Shown here piece by piece: positions 33,885 through 42,293 of a DNA stretch of 64,000 nt (positions are counted from its first letter, which is position 1; each line of letters opens with the position of its first letter). Source of the stretch: Paenisporosarcina macmurdoensis (lineage in GTDB: Bacteria; Bacillota; Bacilli; Bacillales_A; Planococcaceae); NCBI RefSeq assembly GCF_042658845.1, contig NZ_JBHSRI010000003.1, positions 1 through 64,000 of the forward strand. Reading direction: 5' to 3'. The translations under genes were made by a program, and so were the position numbers. The notes under the pieces are model-generated. The model had not been told where the DNA came from. It did no database searches and saw nothing but the letters and a program-made list of their open reading frames with translations.

Positions 33885-34854
33885 ATTGCACTACGTACCA
33901 ACTTCCTTCACGAATGACTGTTTGAATACCTAAGAATTCTAGATTTGCGCCTTCTCCCCATTGTTCCAATTGCTCTTTTTGAGGTAGCGGATGCAGATTT
34001 TCAAATGAATGAAAAAAGCTATTAAATGCCGCGACAAACGGTGGACTATCTTGGCCACCGGATATCGGTGTAACAACCGATAGTATTCCATCATCACTCA
34101 ACCACTGACCCAGTTTTTCAAATAATTCTTGTCTTTTTTCGGGTGGGATGTAGTGAATAATGTTATTCATTAAAATTAAGTCGTATGCCTGTTGCGGTTC
34201 ATAGTCCCACAAATCACTATGTTCGATAGATACATTTTCAAGCGAGTCTGTTAATTTCTCAGCTGTTTTCGCAACTGATTCACTAACCTCTATACCTTCG
34301 AACTGGGATTCAGGAAAGCGTTCAGCAAGACGTTTAATATATCCGCCTTCTCCACAACCAATGTCTAGCACTAGTTGCTTGTCATTTCCTTTTAATAATT
34401 TCGCGATTTTTGGTAAAGCTATGACTTCTAGCAATCGACTTGTTTGAGCCACTGTATCTGCATGTTTGTCTGAATCAAAATGATTGCGTGTCTTGTTTCG
34501 CATCATGTCAGGATACGCTAGTAAACTCGGTATATGTAATTCCATCATTTCTTTTAATATAACACCAGAAGACGATTGGTCTTTTGGTCGTGGTAGCTTC
34601 CACATGGCTCCTGTTTTATATCGCTCGCGGCTCATTGGTTTTAAATGACCGATCGATACTCCAACATTCGTCCATTGATTAAGCAGTACTTCATCTATTT
34701 GATATGCATCAGCCACGTCGGCTACTGTTACACCACGTTCAAACGCTTTAAATAAATCGAGTTCATATCCTACATATGCATGCCAGGAATATAAAAAAGG
34801 GACATTTCGTTTCATCCACATACGCGCTGTAAACATTTTCATCACATCAATCAT
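33859..34854 (-). CDS. Class I SAM-dependent methyltransferase
   Basis: The 331-residue protein has an N-terminal helical dimerisation/winged-helix-like region (about 1-130), then a Rossmann methyltransferase domain: motif I VLDIGCGEGGYIKRL, acidic loop GIEVSE, motif IV LILMNNIIHYIPP. The domain order resembles small-molecule O-methyltransferases. Substrate is unknown. ATG follows GGGAGGG. It lies 72 bp downstream of the flavin monooxygenase gene with no terminator between, so both probably act in one pathway. Confidence 0.82.
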   Translation of the reverse strand: MIDVMKMFTARMWMKRNVPFLYSWHAYVGYELDLFKAFERGVTVADVADAYQIDEVLLNQWTNVGVSIGHLKPMSRERYKTGAMWKLPRPKDQSSSGVILKEMMELHIPSLLAYPDMMRNKTRNHFDSDKHADTVAQTSRLLEVIALPKIAKLLKGNDKQLVLDIGCGEGGYIKRLAERFPESQFEGIEVSESVAKTAEKLTDSLENVSIEHSDLWDYEPQQAYDLILMNNIIHYIPPEKRQELFEKLGQWLSDDGILSVVTPISGGQDSPPFVAAFNSFFHSFENLHPLPQKEQLEQWGEGANLEFLGIQTVIREGSWYVVQYKKSSSMN

Positions 34855-34926
34855 TGCCTATCCCTCCCGTTTTATATTCTCTTATTTACATACACGTTAG
34901 ATTTGAGTTGTAAACCTTTCGATGTG

Positions 34927-36234
34927 CTACAAAAGCCCTTTCCATTTCCAAGGGTAGTCGTCTTCTGAAGAAAACAACTTCATTTCCTTCTTTTCAATAG
35001 GCAAATCTTTCTTTCTCGTTGGCATCATCCCGCCTTGAATGAATCGATCTCGCACTGATTCTTTCCACATACCAAGTCCCGATACATTTAGCATTTGCTT
35101 GAAATGCAGGACGGGATCTTCCTCCATTCTTTCAAATGTTTTGCTGCGAATCCAACTGACCGGCTGGAATGGAAATGAATAAGCAAGTGCTGATAAATGA
35201 CTTAAATGAATTAAGTAATCAGCACGGACTTTTCTAACGTTTTCGTACTGCTTTAAGTTTTCCACATTGAGGGCAGACAACTTGTACATATCTACCAATA
35301 ATTCACCTAATATATCAGCGTCTTGAATCGCCATATTCATTCCTTCTCCCGCCATCGGATGTACGGCATGTGCAGCGTCTCCTATTATGGCTTTATTGCC
35401 TTTTACATACGTATCTGCATGATACATGATGGGAATCATTAATTGGATTTTGGACCAGTCCTCTAGCTTTTGTACATAGCCATCGATAGCCGGAGCTAAG
35501 TCTGTGTATAATTTATGAAAATGGTCTATAGGCTTTTCTTTTATTCTTTTATACTCCCCAGCAGGAATTAAATAGACCGAACGCACCTGGTTATCAGGTA
35601 ATGGAAATAACCCTAGAAATCGATTGTAACTAGAGAAAATTTGCCCCCCCACAAAGTTTGATGGGCGTGGAAACGTAACAGTAATGAAGTGGTGGTTATA
35701 TTTGATTGGTTCCACTTTTATGCCCATTGCTTGTCGAGTGACAGAAGCCCTTCCTTCTGCACCAATGAAAAATGTGGCTTCAACTTCAAACTGGTCTTTC
35801 CCTTTTTGAACGAGTGCTTTATCATGTTCGATTCCTTTACACGATGCACTATTTATATAATGAAAGTTTGGGTAGATTTCTGCTCTTTTGCGAATAATAT
35901 TTTTCAACACTTCATGGTGAATCATATAGGCTGCATTGTATTTCCCAGGAATGACGGTGTAATCCATAAATGACTGGTCTTTTACATGTAACGTTTTTGA
36001 CAGTTCAATCAAATCAAGAATCTCAATAATTTGGGCATTCGATGTAACTTCATCGTAAACTAATAGCCCATCAAAGATTTGCATACTTTTGGGTTGTAAT
36101 AGCTCGCCTTTATAGACGGGTTGCTTTCCTGGTAACTTTTCAACCATAACAACATCGATACCAGCACGGACTAGTTTCAATGCAAGTGTTAATCCCCCAA
36201 TTCCGCCTCCGGTGATGAATACATCAGTCTTCAT
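34927..36234 (-). CDS. FAD-dependent aromatic-ring hydroxylase-like monooxygenase
   Basis: The 435-residue protein of the PHBH fold has the FAD-binding GGGIGGLTLALKL at residues 8-20, a GAEGRASVTRQ second dinucleotide motif and the FAD-ribityl motif IIGDAAHAVHPMAGEGMN. Relatives hydroxylate phenols, ubiquinone precursors or reduce geranylgeranyl groups. ATG 36234 follows AAGGAGG by 7 nt. The co-directional methyltransferase suggests hydroxylation followed by O-methylation of one substrate (inference). Confidence 0.85.
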   Translation of the reverse strand: MKTDVFITGGGIGGLTLALKLVRAGIDVVMVEKLPGKQPVYKGELLQPKSMQIFDGLLVYDEVTSNAQIIEILDLIELSKTLHVKDQSFMDYTVIPGKYNAAYMIHHEVLKNIIRKRAEIYPNFHYINSASCKGIEHDKALVQKGKDQFEVEATFFIGAEGRASVTRQAMGIKVEPIKYNHHFITVTFPRPSNFVGGQIFSSYNRFLGLFPLPDNQVRSVYLIPAGEYKRIKEKPIDHFHKLYTDLAPAIDGYVQKLEDWSKIQLMIPIMYHADTYVKGNKAIIGDAAHAVHPMAGEGMNMAIQDADILGELLVDMYKLSALNVENLKQYENVRKVRADYLIHLSHLSALAYSFPFQPVSWIRSKTFERMEEDPVLHFKQMLNVSGLGMWKESVRDRFIQGGMMPTRKKDLPIEKKEMKLFSSEDDYPWKWKGLL

Positions 36235-36294
36235 ACGAATCCCTCCTTCTTTATAAGTTCCTCTTAAAGTCATTTATAAAACGTTTGAATGTAT

Positions 36295-36338
36295 AAAAGA
36301 AGAACACCGTTGTGAATTCCCAACGGTGTTCTTCTTTT
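36295..36338 (-). terminator. Terminator of the helical-protein gene
   Basis: Near-perfect 18-bp stem AAAAGAAGAACACCGTTG / CAACGGTGTTCTTCTTTT, directly after the stop at 36343. It isolates the monooxygenase unit downstream. Confidence 0.9.
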
Positions 36339-36342
36339 ATAT

Positions 36343-36930
36343 CTAGTGTTGAATTTGAGGAAATTGCTGGATAATTGCTTTTGAAATGTCGTCTGCCATA
36401 TGCAGAGCCTGCATTTCAACTTCGTCAAATTTATTAATTGCTGATTCATAATCTTTTTGAAGGATGAAAACTGCTTCTTCTTTAAATAAGTCTAAATGTT
36501 CATGCATCATTTCTGTCATGACTTGTTGTGAGATATATGGATTAATAGAACTTAAAAAAGCAGCAATTTCATCTGCATTGGCGTACCACCTTTTATCGAT
36601 CGCCTCAAAACTTTGAGTATCTCCTTCTTTTGCAGCGGTTACAAGTTCAGCAGCAATTGTTAAATGATCTTTGATTAAAGCGCTGTATTGTTCCCCTACT
36701 TGCTCACCATAAAATGGTTTAAGTGAGTCCCCCATATCAGGAGCATTCCTTAAAAGTCGAACTAACACGGCATCTAAATCTGGTGAATCAGTTAAGATTC
36801 CATTAATAGCTGCTCTAGTCCAGTGGACATGCTGTTCCCAAAGTAAACGCATCGTATTTCTTAATTCATGCTCAGCGCGACTAACACAGGGCGTATAATA
36901 AACCCCTGTTGGATAAACGTAAATGCACAT
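36343..36930 (-). CDS. Uncharacterised His-rich helical bundle protein
   Basis: The 195-residue product of a Firmicute family that I recognise only as conserved and unnamed. The predicted fold is all-helical and looks like an internal duplication. Histidines recur at similar helix positions: LWEQHVHWTR (H34, H36), IKDHLTIAAEL (H89), MMHEHLDLF (H143, H145) and QALHMADDI (H177). Such spacing would suit a metal- or haem-binding four-helix bundle, but this is inference. ATG follows GGAGG. It is monocistronic with its own terminator. Confidence 0.75.
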   Translation of the reverse strand: MCIYVYPTGVYYTPCVSRAEHELRNTMRLLWEQHVHWTRAAINGILTDSPDLDAVLVRLLRNAPDMGDSLKPFYGEQVGEQYSALIKDHLTIAAELVTAAKEGDTQSFEAIDKRWYANADEIAAFLSSINPYISQQVMTEMMHEHLDLFKEEAVFILQKDYESAINKFDEVEMQALHMADDISKAIIQQFPQIQH

Positions 36931-37176
36931 TAAATATCCTCCAATTCGTATCCATATATACTATTCTTTCTAAGTAATCGTGTTACCAAATTTATTTCAT
37001 AAGAGTTTGTTCAGAACAGAAATTCCTTTTCCAACCATCGGATGAAACATGAATAACGCTCTATTTGTGGCAAAATTTCCGATTAACTTCTCTGCAAAAA
37101 TATGTACACCACATTAAAATAATGCTCCTTATACTATTCATTAATAAAAAAATCCTTCGCAACACGAACTTTTCAA
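36931..37176. other. Intergenic region without recognised features
   Basis: A/T-rich spacer between divergent genes. I saw no gene, repeat or convincing operator in it. The ampS promoter begins at 37177. Confidence 0.5.
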
Positions 37177-37206
37177 TTGATTTACTCCTTGGAATATTGC
37201 TACTAT
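37177..37206 (+). promoter_or_regulatory. Promoter of ampS
   Basis: TTGATT (37177-37182), 18-bp spacer, TACTAT (37201-37206), about 34 bp before the ATG. Confidence 0.55.
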
Positions 37207-37239
37207 AGAGGTAGCTTGTATAAAAAAGGAGATAAACTA

Positions 37240-38472
37240 ATGACATCTTTTAATGAAAACTTAAATAAATATGCTGAGTTAGCTGTTAAGGTAGGCGTAA
37301 ATATTCAAGAAGGACAAAGTTTATACATAACGGCATCAATTGATAATCCTGAGTTCGTTCGTTTATTAACAAAGACGGCGTATGAAGTTGGCGCAAAACA
37401 AGTATTTGTCGACTGGACAGATGATGTGATTACACGTACACGCTTTGAGTTAGCTCCAAGTGAATCTTTCACAGAATATCCAGCTTGGAAAATACAAGAG
37501 CGTGAACAACTAGCTGAGCAAGGTGCAGCATTTATGAGCGTTGTTTCTTCAAGCCCTGATTTATTAAAAGGTATTGAGTCATCTCGCATTGCGGCATTCC
37601 AAAAAGCTGCTGGAACTGCCTTATCAAAATATCGTCAATATGTTCAATCTGACAAAATTAGCTGGACTGTTATTGCGGCGCCATCTAAATCATGGGCAGC
37701 TAAAGTATTCCCCGAGCTAGAAGAAGATCAACAAGTATCTGCGTTATGGAATGCGATCTTTAAAGCTGTTCGTGCAGATGTTAAGTCACCGATTGAGGCT
37801 TGGTCGAACCACAATGAAACACTTCATGAAAAAGTAGATTACTTAAACAATAAGAACTACCTTAAATTGCATTACACTGCTCCAGGAACAGACCTTACAA
37901 TTGAACTTCCAAAGGGTCACTTATGGTGTGGGGCTGGCAGTGTCAATGAAAAAGGCGAAACATTTATGGCCAACATGCCTACAGAAGAAGTATTTACAGT
38001 TCCTTTGAAAACTGGCGTTGATGGTGTGGTCTCTAGTACAAAACCATTAAGCTATGGCGGCAACATCATAGACAATTTCAAAATCACTTTTGAACAAGGA
38101 CGTATTGTTAAAGTAGAAGCGGACGAAGGACAAGAAGTGTTACAACAACTAGTTGATACAGATGAAGGTTCGAAGTATTTAGGAGAGGTTGCATTAGTGC
38201 CTCATCAATCCCCTATTTCTGAATCAGGATTACTCTTCTATAACACTTTATTTGATGAAAATGCCTCAAATCATTTAGCAATCGGTAGTGCCTATGCATT
38301 CTGTCTTGAAGGCGGCAAAAAAATGTCTCAAGAAGAATTACAACAAAACGGCTTAAACCAAAGTATTACACATGTCGACTTCATGATTGGTTCAGAGCAA
38401 ATGGACATCGATGGGATTTTAGAAGACGGATCGAAAGAACCAATCTTCCGAGCTGGAAACTGGGCGTTTTAA
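37240..38472 (+). CDS. ampS: M29 family aminopeptidase, copy 1
   Basis: The 410-residue cytoplasmic metalloaminopeptidase has the M29 (thermophilic aminopeptidase) layout. N-terminal domain: YAELAVKVGVNIQEGQSLYI. C-terminal dimetal site: Glu and His in NMPTEEVFTVP, EVALVPHQSPIS, LFDENASNHLAIGSAY and THVDFMIGS. ATG 37240 follows AAGGAG by 8 nt; the longer frame starts within the promoter. A paralogue lies at 51540-52769. Confidence 0.93.
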   Translation: MTSFNENLNKYAELAVKVGVNIQEGQSLYITASIDNPEFVRLLTKTAYEVGAKQVFVDWTDDVITRTRFELAPSESFTEYPAWKIQEREQLAEQGAAFMSVVSSSPDLLKGIESSRIAAFQKAAGTALSKYRQYVQSDKISWTVIAAPSKSWAAKVFPELEEDQQVSALWNAIFKAVRADVKSPIEAWSNHNETLHEKVDYLNNKNYLKLHYTAPGTDLTIELPKGHLWCGAGSVNEKGETFMANMPTEEVFTVPLKTGVDGVVSSTKPLSYGGNIIDNFKITFEQGRIVKVEADEGQEVLQQLVDTDEGSKYLGEVALVPHQSPISESGLLFYNTLFDENASNHLAIGSAYAFCLEGGKKMSQEELQQNGLNQSITHVDFMIGSEQMDIDGILEDGSKEPIFRAGNWAF

Positions 38473-38496
38473 ATACTAGACAATCTACGAATAGTA

Positions 38497-38530
38497 CAAA
38501 AAGCAGTCGTCCTTGGACGATTGCTTTTTG
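38497..38530 (+). terminator. Terminator of ampS copy 1
   Basis: AAAAAGCAGTCGTCC / GGACGATTGCTTTTT stem with two-base loop and T tract. Confidence 0.88.
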
Positions 38531-38739
38531 TTATGACTTAACAATTTGTTTACATTTTAACGACAACCATATAACAACCGAATGACAGCATCCTACATAT
38601 TCCTTATATTTCAACGGTTTTATGCACCTAATGTCTTATAATTCGTTGCAACAATTGATAACTGTCATTAAGTACCATATGGATTATGTGCTGAAATCCT
38701 CTATACTTATGTAGCAAACCGTTTTAAGGAGGAATCTGC
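38531..38739. other. Region upstream of mreBH
   Basis: About 210 bp without a gene. A TATACT box (38702-38707) lies about 33 bp before the ATG but no good -35 is present at 17 bp, so the promoter may use an alternative sigma factor. I could not match the sigma-I pattern used for B. subtilis mreBH. Confidence 0.4.
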
Positions 38740-39747
38740 ATGTTTTCAGGTATTGAATTAGGGATTGATTTAGGAACAGCTAACATCCTTGTATATACAA
38801 AAAATAAAGGCATTATATTAAATGAACCATCGGTAGTAGCGGTGGATACAAAAACAAGACAAGTCATCGCATTTGGTGAAGAAGCTAAGAGTATGATTGG
38901 TAAAACTCCAGGCTCTATTACTGTTATTCGACCATTGAAAGATGGTGTCATTGCTGATTTTGATGTAACAACCGATATGTTACGCATGGTCATGAAAAAA
39001 GTTGGTAAAAAATTAGGAAGCTCCATTCGTAAACCTAACGTCATGGTATGTACACCATCTGGTGCAACATCAGTAGAGCGTCGTGCCATTCATGATGCGG
39101 TTAAGAATAGTGGAGCTAAAGAAGTTCATTTGATTGAAGAAACTGTAGCAGCAGCTATAGGTGCTGATCTTCCAGTCAGCGAACCGATTGCAAGTGTGAT
39201 TGTCGATATAGGTGGCGGAACGACTGAAGTGGGTATTATCTCATTCGGTGGTGTTGTCTCTTCAAACACAGTAAAAGTTGCAGGAGATCGCATGGATGAA
39301 GACATTATTCATTTTGTTCGTAAACAATTTAATGTCTTAATTGGTGAACGTACAGCGGAAAGAATCAAAATAGAAGTGGGTTATGCCTTAATACCTCATA
39401 CAGTAGAAACTATGGAAATACGTGGACGTGACGTTTTAACAGGTCTTCCTAAAACCATAACCATTAGCTCTGTTGAAGTACAAGAAACATTAAAAGAATC
39501 GTTATTATCAATATTAGAAGCGATTCGCTCAACACTTGAAAGCTGTCCTCCAGAACTATCAGGAGACATTGTTGATCAAGGTGTTGTTTTAACGGGTGGC
39601 GGTGCACTATTGAAAGGGATGCAAGAATGGTTATCTAACGAAATCTCTGTCCCTGTTCACATAGCTCCTCAACCTCTTGAGTCTGTAGCAATTGGTACTG
39701 GACGTTCACTTGTAATGATGGATAAAATACAAAAAATTGCCCGTTAA
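38740..39747 (+). CDS. mreBH: Rod-shape actin homologue MreBH
   Basis: The 335-residue MreB-family ATPase polymerises under the membrane and guides lateral wall synthesis. Actin-fold motifs are intact: phosphate-1 GIDLGTANILVY, KPNVMVCTPSG, phosphate-2 IVDIGGGTTEVGIISFGG, and adenosine VLTGGGALLKGM. The overall sequence fits MreBH better than MreB or Mbl, and it is a lone gene rather than part of mreBCD. GGAGGAAT precedes the ATG. Its stop is immediately followed by the stop of nos on the other strand, and its terminator lies inside nos. Confidence 0.88.
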   Translation: MFSGIELGIDLGTANILVYTKNKGIILNEPSVVAVDTKTRQVIAFGEEAKSMIGKTPGSITVIRPLKDGVIADFDVTTDMLRMVMKKVGKKLGSSIRKPNVMVCTPSGATSVERRAIHDAVKNSGAKEVHLIEETVAAAIGADLPVSEPIASVIVDIGGGTTEVGIISFGGVVSSNTVKVAGDRMDEDIIHFVRKQFNVLIGERTAERIKIEVGYALIPHTVETMEIRGRDVLTGLPKTITISSVEVQETLKESLLSILEAIRSTLESCPPELSGDIVDQGVVLTGGGALLKGMQEWLSNEISVPVHIAPQPLESVAIGTGRSLVMMDKIQKIAR

Positions 39748-40893
39748 TCACGAATGAAACGGACAACCTGTTGGGCGAGATGATTCTGTCATCTCGCTTA
39801 TTTTTTTGAAAAGTTTTGGACGTTTTTGCTTAACGAAATTGGGCGACAATTCCTCATTAACAATACCTTGGTGGAAAATAGGTGTCAAAGAAGGCGAAAC
39901 TGGCGGAATAAGCCAAGTCCAATCCCCTTTGACTTCCCTGTGTTGTTTTTCTTCTTTTTCACGAAATGTCTGAAATTGTTGAGCAGCTGTATAATGGTCA
40001 ACCATTTGAACACCAGCTTGTTTAAACGACGTATACACCGCATACTGCAGTTCAACTAACGCTCGGTCTCTCCAAAACGTTGTCGTACTTGAAGTATCAA
40101 GCTTTAATTGATTCGCCACATCTCTTAATCGATTATAGCGATACGCATCCACAAAATTCCTCGCTGCAATCTCAGTCTCCATATACCACCCGTTAAAAGG
40201 TGCTGGATAGTACAAACCACCAATTTCAAGATAACGATCTGAAATGATTGGTACGGCATACCATTTTAAATTCAGAGATTTCCAGTCTAAATTAATTGGA
40301 TGATCGATTTGTACTTCAAGAACTTCAGCCTTTTCAATTGCCACCATACTTGGAGGCTCTTCGTTCCATTGAAAAATAACCGGTAAAATATCGTAAGGAG
40401 TCCCTTCACCTTGCCAACCTAAACTTTGCGCAACTATTGTTAATTCTAGACAAGCCGGATCTCCTAGAATCTCACTAGACTGCTCCTGGTAACCTGCGTA
40501 GCGAATTAATTGATGACTCCACAATTGTACTGTTTGAGGCGAACTAATGGCTGGAAAAACAGTAATGGTCGACCGAATTTTCCCGTCATTCGTAGCATGC
40601 TGGATATGATGATGGATATGTCGTGCTACCTCTTCTTTTGACTTAACATCCCTCGCATCAAAGACGTCGAGTGTTTCCCAAAATAAACGGCCAATACATT
40701 TTGCACTATTACGCCAAGCAAGCTTTGCTCCATACGTGATTTCTTCAAGGGTGTGCGTATAGGTGCCCATCGACTCGATTTCGTCTTTAATGAAGCATTG
40801 ACGTTCATGTATAGTTTCTTCAGACAGTCCACTTTCTTTTCCATATTGAGAAAGAAACGCATGTGCTTGATCTTGAAGTAATGAGTTATTCAT
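39748..40893 (-). CDS. nos: Bacterial nitric oxide synthase, oxygenase domain
   Basis: This 381-residue haem enzyme makes NO from L-arginine using reductases from elsewhere in the cell. The haem-ligating Cys66 lies in WRNSAKCIGRLFW. Arg and pterin-site motifs are visible (SHQLIRYAGYQ, FNGWYMETEIAARN, and WTWLIPPVSPSLTPIFHQ). No reductase domain is attached, as usual in Bacillales. The family in this group protects against oxidative stress and antibiotics. It is convergent with mreBH with no spacing; the last codons double as the mreBH terminator. Confidence 0.96.
   Translation of the reverse strand: MNNSLLQDQAHAFLSQYGKESGLSEETIHERQCFIKDEIESMGTYTHTLEEITYGAKLAWRNSAKCIGRLFWETLDVFDARDVKSKEEVARHIHHHIQHATNDGKIRSTITVFPAISSPQTVQLWSHQLIRYAGYQEQSSEILGDPACLELTIVAQSLGWQGEGTPYDILPVIFQWNEEPPSMVAIEKAEVLEVQIDHPINLDWKSLNLKWYAVPIISDRYLEIGGLYYPAPFNGWYMETEIAARNFVDAYRYNRLRDVANQLKLDTSSTTTFWRDRALVELQYAVYTSFKQAGVQMVDHYTAAQQFQTFREKEEKQHREVKGDWTWLIPPVSPSLTPIFHQGIVNEELSPNFVKQKRPKLFKKISEMTESSRPTGCPFHS
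39775..39807 (+). terminator. mreBH terminator embedded in the nos coding region
   Basis: GCGAGATGA (39775-39783) and TCATCTCGC (39789-39797) form a perfect 9-bp stem followed by TTATTTTTTT. It lies within the final coding part of the convergent nos gene. Confidence 0.85.
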
Positions 40894-41067
40894 ATCATTT
40901 CATCCTTTGTGTTTCTACATAATTTGAGTTTAATCAACAATTCCTTCCCTCTCAATAGATAAGAGGTCTTGACGTAAATGTTTCTAATGGAATGTGACAT
41001 AAAAGTGGCTAAACTACATAAAAATCATCTACAATAAGAATGTAATATACATAGGAGGAACTGACAC

Positions 41068-41622
41068 ATGACTTTATTAAACGAAATTCTTTCTTTTAAT
41101 CAAAAATTTGTATCCGAGAAACAATACGAAGAATTTACTACAACAAAATTCCCAGACAAAAAAGTCGTAATTTTAACATGCATGGATGCACGGTTATTTG
41201 AACTATTACCAAAGGCTATGAATTTTAAAAATGGAGATGTAAAAATCGTTAAAAGTGCAGGCGCAATTATTAACCATCCTTTTGGAGGGATTATGCGCAG
41301 TTTACTTGTAGCTGTTTATGAATTACGTGCTGAAGAAATATATATTATCGGTCATTATGACTGCGGCATGAGTGCCATTAAACCGGATGAGATGCTACAA
41401 AAAATGATTGATCGCGGTATCTCTCAAGACACCATTAATATGTTGAACTATTCTGGTGTTGAGTTAGACGAGTGGTTACGAGGATTTGAAGATGTTCATG
41501 AAAGCGTAAGACATAGTGTAGACATGGTTAAAAATCACCCACTCATGGTGAAAGGTTTCCCAGTCCACGGTTTAGTCATTGACCCTGCTACAGGCAGATT
41601 AGATATGGTAAAAGATAAGTAA
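41068..41622 (+). CDS. Beta-class carbonic anhydrase
   Basis: The 184-residue zinc enzyme interconverts CO2 and bicarbonate. Zinc ligands Cys38, His96 and Cys99 (TCMDAR and GHYDCGM) and the Asp40-Arg42 dyad are all present. It is similar to B. subtilis YtiB. ATG follows AGGAGG. It is monocistronic, ending in a terminator that shares its core with that of yfhP. Confidence 0.93.
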   Translation: MTLLNEILSFNQKFVSEKQYEEFTTTKFPDKKVVILTCMDARLFELLPKAMNFKNGDVKIVKSAGAIINHPFGGIMRSLLVAVYELRAEEIYIIGHYDCGMSAIKPDEMLQKMIDRGISQDTINMLNYSGVELDEWLRGFEDVHESVRHSVDMVKNHPLMVKGFPVHGLVIDPATGRLDMVKDK

Positions 41623-41676
41623 AAAAAGGGAGCTGCCTTAGTCATAAAATATGACTAAGGGCAGCTCTCTTTTTAT
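41620..41676 (+). terminator. Terminator of the carbonic anhydrase gene with repeated hairpin core
   Basis: GAGCTGCC...GGGCAGCTC outer stem around TTAGTCATAAAATATGACTAA, then CTTTTT. The inner 20+ bp are shared with the yfhP terminator at 19045-19097. The A run on the left may let it also terminate the opposite strand. Confidence 0.88.
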
Positions 41677-41688
41677 GTTTTGCTGAGG

Positions 41689-42111
41689 TTATTGTGCAAC
41701 TGATTTCTTTCGACGATGCATCCACTGTTGGTATTGGAAGCGAATGAAACAACCCACACAAAATCCTAGTATGGCTACGAGTGCAGCAATACCAACCATT
41801 ATCGTTGCAATGTTAAACAAAACAGTCCATTTCATGAAATAACTTATACAAGCAATAACTAAAAATCCTACAGCTAACCACTGGTTAAATTGTAGTTGCT
41901 CATAATCTTCTTGGACATATTGATTAGAAGGCTTAGTTAAAAATTTCTTTACAACAACTAAAATCGGATTGTACCCTGCTAATAAACCTAAAAGACATGA
42001 GATTAAAGGTAACAGCAAGATCCATGCTGTTTGAGTTATAAGTGAAAGGACTACTGACACAACAATCGTCCATTGATTAGCTAATACGAGAGGCTTCGGA
42101 ATTGTTTTCAT
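41689..42111 (-). CDS. DUF4395 membrane protein
   Basis: The 140-residue protein has two pairs of membrane helices and reads as the DUF4395 family (KPLVLANQWTIV, GYNPILVVVKKFL, GFCVGCFIRFQY). Function is unknown; some relatives are fused to or sit next to thioredoxin-like proteins. ATG 42111 is chosen as the family-typical start although the ribosome site (GTGGGT) is weak; the frame extends 56 codons further. Confidence 0.78.
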   Translation of the reverse strand: MKTIPKPLVLANQWTIVVSVVLSLITQTAWILLLPLISCLLGLLAGYNPILVVVKKFLTKPSNQYVQEDYEQLQFNQWLAVGFLVIACISYFMKWTVLFNIATIMVGIAALVAILGFCVGCFIRFQYQQWMHRRKKSVAQ

Positions 42112-42216
42112 ATTAATACCCACTATTCTTATAGGATTTATAATAATAGTATATGATGATTTTTTGAATTTGTAAATATATACGCCTATCTCTCGATATA
42201 TTTCCCGGGAAATCGA

Positions 42217-42254
42217 CAAAAAAGGTTGGCTTCTCAATTGAGAAGCCAACCTTT
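42217..42254 (-). terminator. Terminator of the GNAT gene
   Basis: Perfect palindrome: AAAGGTTGGCTTCTCAA (42221-42237) pairs with its exact complement at 42238-42254. The minus-strand U tract (TTTTTTG) follows. Confidence 0.9.
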
Positions 42255-42293
42255 CATCGTTATTCGCCATTTCCGCCAAGCGGCCTTACCTTT

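Noticed and set aside
38531..38739. Sigma-I promoter for mreBH
   Set aside because: B. subtilis mreBH uses sigma-I, but I could not find the expected -35 and -10 words at correct spacing here.
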